Assembly (NCBI GenBank): GCA_002428525.1
Contig: DIWU01000023.1
Span: 25,197-51,812 of the forward strand
Reading direction: 5' to 3'
Length of the DNA: 26,616 nt
Source of the DNA: a bacterium UBP14_UBA6098
GTDB taxonomy: Bacteria; UBP14; UBA6098
Shown here: piece by piece, positions 23,043-26,616 of the stretch
Layout of the letters: each line of letters opens with the position of its first letter
How positions within the stretch are numbered: the first letter of the stretch is position 1
Program-made: the position numbers and the translations under genes
Notes under the pieces: model-generated
Database searches by the model: none
What the model was told of the DNA's origin: nothing
The model's input: the letters and a program-made list of their open reading frames with translations, nothing else

Positions 23043-24413
23043 TTAGGGGAGGTCTTCGTAGCGCTCGATGTAGTTTTTGCGAAGTTTGATCAAGCTATTT
23101 CGGACAAAGATGAAAGTGATAACAGCGGATACGAGGTCGGCTATCGGGAAGGACCAGAAAACACCGTCAACGCCCAAAAACCTCGGAAGTATTAGAATGA
23201 GCGGGATGAGCACGAGAGCCTGCCTCGACATCGTCAGCACGAAGGCCTTCATGGCCTTGCCGATTGCCTGAAAATACGCCCCGCCGATGACTTGCATACC
23301 GACGATCGGGAAGACGAGTATGATCTTTCTGAAGGCGGGGACTCCCTCGGCCAAAAGCGCGGGATCGTTCGAGAATAGGCTTATAATCTCGGTCGGGAAG
23401 ATCATCATCAAGCCGAAGAAGGTTGTCGTGATGCTCAACGCACTAAAATAGGCCATCTTGACGACCTCGTCGATCTTCGAATATTGTTTCGCGCCATAGT
23501 TGAACCCGACGATCGGCTGAACGCTCTGCGCAAGCCCGTTTATGGGTGTTAGGCTTAAAAAAATCACACGGTTTATGACGCCGTAAATCGCGATGCCCAA
23601 ATCGAAGCTCAGGCCGGCGAAGATATTGTTCATGATAATAATCAGCGCGCTTGAAGAGAGGTTTCGCCCGAGCGAGGCCATACCTATCGATGCTATCTCC
23701 TTGATGATTTTGAAGTTAGGGCGCAGGTCTATTTTCTGAAGGCGAAGGAGGCTTTTCCCGGAAGAGAAGAATATCAGCGCGTAAATACCTGTCGAGCATT
23801 GCGAGATCAGTGTGGCTATAGCCGCACCGCGAACACCCATATGGAAAACGAATATGAACAACGCATCGAGGATGACATTCAGCACGGCCGACAGGATCAT
23901 TATCACCATCGAAATTTTCGCGTGCCCCTCGGAGCGGATAAGATTGTTCGAGAGAATGCCGAAGCAACGGATTGCCGTCCCGAAGAGGCTTATTCTAAGG
24001 TATTCTCTTGCATAGGGGTAAACCGCATCGGTTGCGCCGAGGACTTTGAGAAAGGGATCGATGAATATCTGGCCGAGAATCGAGAGCATCACCGATAAAA
24101 CTGCGGCGGAGATCACGACATTGCCGAAGGTCTTGTTCACTTTGCTCAAATCCCCCGCGCCGATAGCCATCGAGATCACCGACGCCCCGCCCATGCCGAA
24201 GAGCTGGCCGATCGCTAAAACGAGGGTTTGAACGGGGAAAACCAGCGCGACACCCGCAATGCCAAGCGTGCCGACACCGCGGCCGACGAAAATCGTATCG
24301 ACCGCGTTGTAACTCGACATCACGAACATGCCAATTGTAGATGGGATCGAGAGCTTCCACAGGAGTTTCCCGACATCCTGTTCGGCCAAGATATGTTTAT
24401 CCGTTTCGCGCAT
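23043..24413 (-). CDS. MATE-family multidrug/sodium antiporter
   Basis: Encodes 456 residues with about 12 membrane segments in two homologous halves, the standard MATE length. Signature sequences are LSIPSTIGMFVMSSYNAVDTIFVG near the N-terminus and NGLAQSVQPIVGFNYGAK in the second half, closest in feel to MepA/DinF-type proteins. It exports drugs or metabolites in exchange for Na+ or H+. The ATG at 24413 has no Shine-Dalgarno site; a TATAAT box (24423-24418) lies only 4 bases upstream, so the mRNA may be leaderless. It is divergent from the Omp28-like gene and probably co-transcribed with rarA. Confidence 0.93.
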   Translation of the reverse strand: MRETDKHILAEQDVGKLLWKLSIPSTIGMFVMSSYNAVDTIFVGRGVGTLGIAGVALVFPVQTLVLAIGQLFGMGGASVISMAIGAGDLSKVNKTFGNVVISAAVLSVMLSILGQIFIDPFLKVLGATDAVYPYAREYLRISLFGTAIRCFGILSNNLIRSEGHAKISMVIMILSAVLNVILDALFIFVFHMGVRGAAIATLISQCSTGIYALIFFSSGKSLLRLQKIDLRPNFKIIKEIASIGMASLGRNLSSSALIIIMNNIFAGLSFDLGIAIYGVINRVIFLSLTPINGLAQSVQPIVGFNYGAKQYSKIDEVVKMAYFSALSITTTFFGLMMIFPTEIISLFSNDPALLAEGVPAFRKIILVFPIVGMQVIGGAYFQAIGKAMKAFVLTMSRQALVLIPLILILPRFLGVDGVFWSFPIADLVSAVITFIFVRNSLIKLRKNYIERYEDLP

Positions 24414-24545
24414 AAGAATTATATTTTACGCTCATTTTTCGATAATTCAAGATTATTATCGTTTTGTTTAAACTTGATATTTTTATTAATAACAATATAT
24501 TTATAAAAATTATTCTACATTGCGAAACTAATAAAAAGGCGGAAC
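24414..24545. promoter_or_regulatory. Divergent AT-rich promoter region
   Basis: A 132-base AT-rich region between the MATE gene (minus) and the Omp28-like gene (plus). For the plus strand TTGATA (24474-24479) and TATATT (24496-24501) are 16 bases apart, and AAGGCGG sits 5 bases before the ATG at 24546. For the minus strand TATAAT (24423-24418) is adjacent to the MATE start. Both are weak calls in AT-rich DNA. Confidence 0.4.
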
Positions 24546-26426
24546 ATGAAAGCGTTTAAGTTGGTATTCATTCTCACACTTCTCCCGATCGCGCTGTTTT
24601 CGATTCAGGTCTCGAAGTTCGGCCCCGAGATTCAAGCTCCGGAACCTCAAATCCATGTCCAACGGCCATCTGAGCCTTCGGCTTGGATAATCGATGAGAA
24701 TTTCGACGGCTCGGCCTCCCTTCCCGCCGGTTGGACGACAATCGACGGCGATGCCGACGGCCGCGGTTGGTATATCTATACTGCAAGCCCATATTCTACT
24801 CCAAACTCCGCCGCCAGCTATTATAATGCCTCAGGGAACGACGATTGGCTCATTACTCCGCGGTTTCTGTGCGGTTCGGATTATATCGTCGGCTTCTGGT
24901 ATGCCTCTCAGGATGCAGATTATCTCGAGACGATAGAGGTCAGGGTCTCGACGACCACTCCCACACAAGCGGCCTTCACAAATCTGATTCACACTCGCGT
25001 CGATGTGCCGAATGCGTGGGCATATCAGGAGATTTCCCTCGCGTCATTCGCGGGGAGCAACATCTATGTCGCCTTCAGGAATATTTCCGTGGACGAGTTC
25101 ATCCTCAAGGTTGACGATGTCAAGATCGGTTCCCAGCCGGCCCACGATGTCGGGATCACCGGAAGCACTGCCTCGACTGTCATCGTGCCGCCCACAAGCT
25201 GGACGCCGCAGTGCAATGTTTTTAATTTCGGTGCAAATACCGAATCCTTCTCTGTGAGCTGTGTCATCACCGAAGGCATGACCACGGTGTATAACCAGAC
25301 GACCACCGTCAGTTCACTTGCCTCAAGCTCGTCGAGATCGGTCACATTCCCCGCGCATTCGGGATTTGCCGCAAATCGAGTTTATGATGCGACATACACC
25401 GTCACTCTCGCTAGCGATGAGAACACCTCGAACAACACGTTTGAGCAAGCACTTTCGACCTTCGGCCCACGCAAGGTGTTGATACAAAAGTTCACTTCGG
25501 TCGGTTGCGGATATTGTCCGAGAGCGGCCGAGGGACTTCACGCCCTCGCGGCCACTGTCGGCGATGGCGCTATCTTTGCCGCCTACCATTCGACGACATC
25601 CTTCGGTGCGGACCCGTTCTACTTCGCCGCGGCCGCGACTGTCGCATCCTCATATGGTGTTTCGAGTTACCCCGACGTTTGGTTTGCGGGGCTAACACAT
25701 ATTGCCGGAGGGTTTCCCTCCCCCGGTTATGGTTATACCGAATACCTCGCGGAATATAACTCCGCTTTGGCTGTCCAAACCCCCTACCAGATCTCGGTTC
25801 ATGTCGATGCGATTACACCCACGAGTTGCGATTTCACAACGACTATCACTCGAACAGGAACGCTTCCCTCCGGCGCAATGCCGAAACTCCGTTATGCCGT
25901 CGTCGAGACGAATATTCCCTATGCTTGGGGTTCCAGTCCTGCGCAAACCCATATATACGACTGCGTTCGCGACCTTATTGTCGGAGCCGCGGGAGTCACA
26001 CTCACCGGAGGCTCGGTCGAGGTGGATACGCGCCATCTCGATTTCGCTACCGAATGGGTAGCCTCGAATACCTATGTCGTCGCATATGTCCAAAACGACG
26101 CCACAAGGGAGGTATGGAACGCCGCGAAGGCCTCGGTGGTTGTTTTAGATATTGAAGAAAAATCCGATCTTCCCCGCAGTCTTTCGATCTCGGCCTCACC
26201 GAATCCCTTCAATTCAGCTGTAAAAATCGAGCTATCCGAGAACATCGATTCAAAAATCCGGATAATAGATATCTCCGGAAGGCAAGTTGCGGAGATCGAG
26301 AATGAGATCGGCACAACCTACTATAACTGGCAACCCGACGAATCCGTCGTTTCCGGCCTCTATCTCGTGCGTGTCCAAACTGCGGACGGCAGATCCGCCG
26401 CTAAAAATATCATTTATCTTAAATAG
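24546..26426 (+). CDS. Secreted Omp28-like thioredoxin-fold protein with choice-of-anchor-J and type IX sorting domains
   Basis: Encodes 626 residues. Signal peptide about 1-20. Residues about 48-195 form a choice-of-anchor J/cleaved-adhesin jelly-roll domain (DENFDGSASLPAGWTTIDGD, NDDWLITP). Residues about 199-305 are a CARDB-like beta domain. Residues about 308-535 match the Omp28-related family with a thioredoxin-type CGYC active site (321-324) and a cis-Pro candidate in SSYPDV (376). Residues 547-626 are a type IX sorting domain (SASPNPFNSAVKIELS, SGRQVAEIE, SGLYLVRVQ). The predicted role is surface or extracellular thiol-disulfide chemistry or adhesion. AAGGCGG lies 5 bases before the ATG. 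It stands alone and ends at a strong terminator. Confidence 0.88.
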   Translation: MKAFKLVFILTLLPIALFSIQVSKFGPEIQAPEPQIHVQRPSEPSAWIIDENFDGSASLPAGWTTIDGDADGRGWYIYTASPYSTPNSAASYYNASGNDDWLITPRFLCGSDYIVGFWYASQDADYLETIEVRVSTTTPTQAAFTNLIHTRVDVPNAWAYQEISLASFAGSNIYVAFRNISVDEFILKVDDVKIGSQPAHDVGITGSTASTVIVPPTSWTPQCNVFNFGANTESFSVSCVITEGMTTVYNQTTTVSSLASSSSRSVTFPAHSGFAANRVYDATYTVTLASDENTSNNTFEQALSTFGPRKVLIQKFTSVGCGYCPRAAEGLHALAATVGDGAIFAAYHSTTSFGADPFYFAAAATVASSYGVSSYPDVWFAGLTHIAGGFPSPGYGYTEYLAEYNSALAVQTPYQISVHVDAITPTSCDFTTTITRTGTLPSGAMPKLRYAVVETNIPYAWGSSPAQTHIYDCVRDLIVGAAGVTLTGGSVEVDTRHLDFATEWVASNTYVVAYVQNDATREVWNAAKASVVVLDIEEKSDLPRSLSISASPNPFNSAVKIELSENIDSKIRIIDISGRQVAEIENEIGTTYYNWQPDESVVSGLYLVRVQTADGRSAAKNIIYLK

Positions 26427-26453
26427 GCGCTACTACTGCTATTTGCTCCTTTC

Positions 26454-26486
26454 GAAACGGAACGGCTCGCCGTTCCGTTTCTTTTT
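26454..26486 (+). terminator. Intrinsic terminator of the Omp28-like gene
   Basis: A 13-bp perfect stem, GAAACGGAACGGC (26454-26466) with GCCGTTCCGTTTC (26469-26481), is followed by five Ts (26482-26486). It lies 27 bases after the stop codon. Confidence 0.9.
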
Positions 26487-26514
26487 ACAGTCGATTTTCC
26501 CGCCCTCGGCCCCC

Positions 26515-26616
26515 CGCGGCGTCGGCCGCGCATGCGCGGGCCGACAGGCCGGAGCGAAATTTCGCTAATACAATAACACTTTCACCGGCCTGTCGGGATA
26601 AGCTCCTTCGGAGGAA
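26515..26616. repeat. Nested palindromic intergenic repeat at the window end
   Basis: GTCGGCC (26521-26527) faces GGCCGAC (26539-26545) around the palindrome GCGCATGCGC (26528-26537). CCGACAGGCCGG (26541-26552) is a perfect inverted match to CCGGCCTGTCGG (26585-26596). The perfect 14-base palindrome AGCGAAATTTCGCT (26553-26566) lies between the last two arms. CTCC/GGAG (26603-26606, 26610-26613) forms a further small hairpin. The two long hairpins share bases, so they are mutually exclusive folds. Probably a dispersed repeat; it is cut by the window end. Confidence 0.6.

Noticed and set aside
1..26616. tRNA, rRNA or riboswitch genes
   Set aside because: No cloverleaf with a GTTCRA-type arm, rRNA block or known riboswitch core was recognised by eye; a covariance-model search would be needed to exclude them fully.

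Overview
The window looks like a chromosomal segment of an uncultured, Gram-negative-type bacterium of the wider Fibrobacteres-Chlorobi-Bacteroidetes (FCB) assemblage. The evidence is a TonB-dependent receptor, an OmpP1/FadL-type porin, several lipoproteins, and two large secreted proteins whose C-termini resemble the type IX secretion (Por) sorting domain. Coding DNA is about 55-65 % GC by eye, with Shine-Dalgarno sites, while the control regions are very AT-rich. I cannot name the phylum with confidence. I found no rRNA or tRNA gene, no CRISPR array and no transposase.

Left two thirds (positions 1-14944, all minus strand): a long, tightly packed gene row that may be one or a few operons. 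In transcription order it reads rsmE, an OmpP1/FadL-like porin, a TatD-RsmA(KsgA) fusion, pgsB, a DUF3800 gene, pgsC, pgsW, an MscS-type channel, a subtilisin-like protease, a DUF1573/thioredoxin lipoprotein, a TonB-dependent receptor, and, after an AT-rich gap, a short truncated secreted protein. PgsB, PgsC and PgsW are the recognisable core of a poly-gamma-glutamate (capsule or released polymer) system. The DUF3800 gene splits pgsB from pgsC and is strikingly AT-rich, which suggests horizontal insertion into a working operon. The last gene appears to be cut short by a dispersed palindromic repeat that fills positions 1-160.

Middle (14945-17668): a three-gene minus-strand operon for secreted proteins (Fn3 lipoprotein, a Trp/Tyr/Cys-rich protein with a basic Ser/Thr/Lys tail, and a small Asp-rich protein). 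It has a very good sigma-54 promoter match and ends at a strong terminator that abuts the rsmE start codon.

Right part (17669-26616): a 1221-residue plus-strand vWA/cohesin-like/sorting-domain surface protein ending at a bidirectional terminator; a minus-strand set of a MATE transporter, rarA and a small membrane protein; and a plus-strand Omp28-like thioredoxin-fold secreted protein with a sorting domain. The window closes with nested palindromes.

The most notable points are the DUF3800 insertion into the pgs operon, the in-frame TatD-RsmA fusion, the sigma-54-type promoter before an unfamiliar aromatic/Cys-rich secreted protein, the three-part DUF1573 lipoprotein, and a paired GWNLVG module shared by two unrelated exported proteins.
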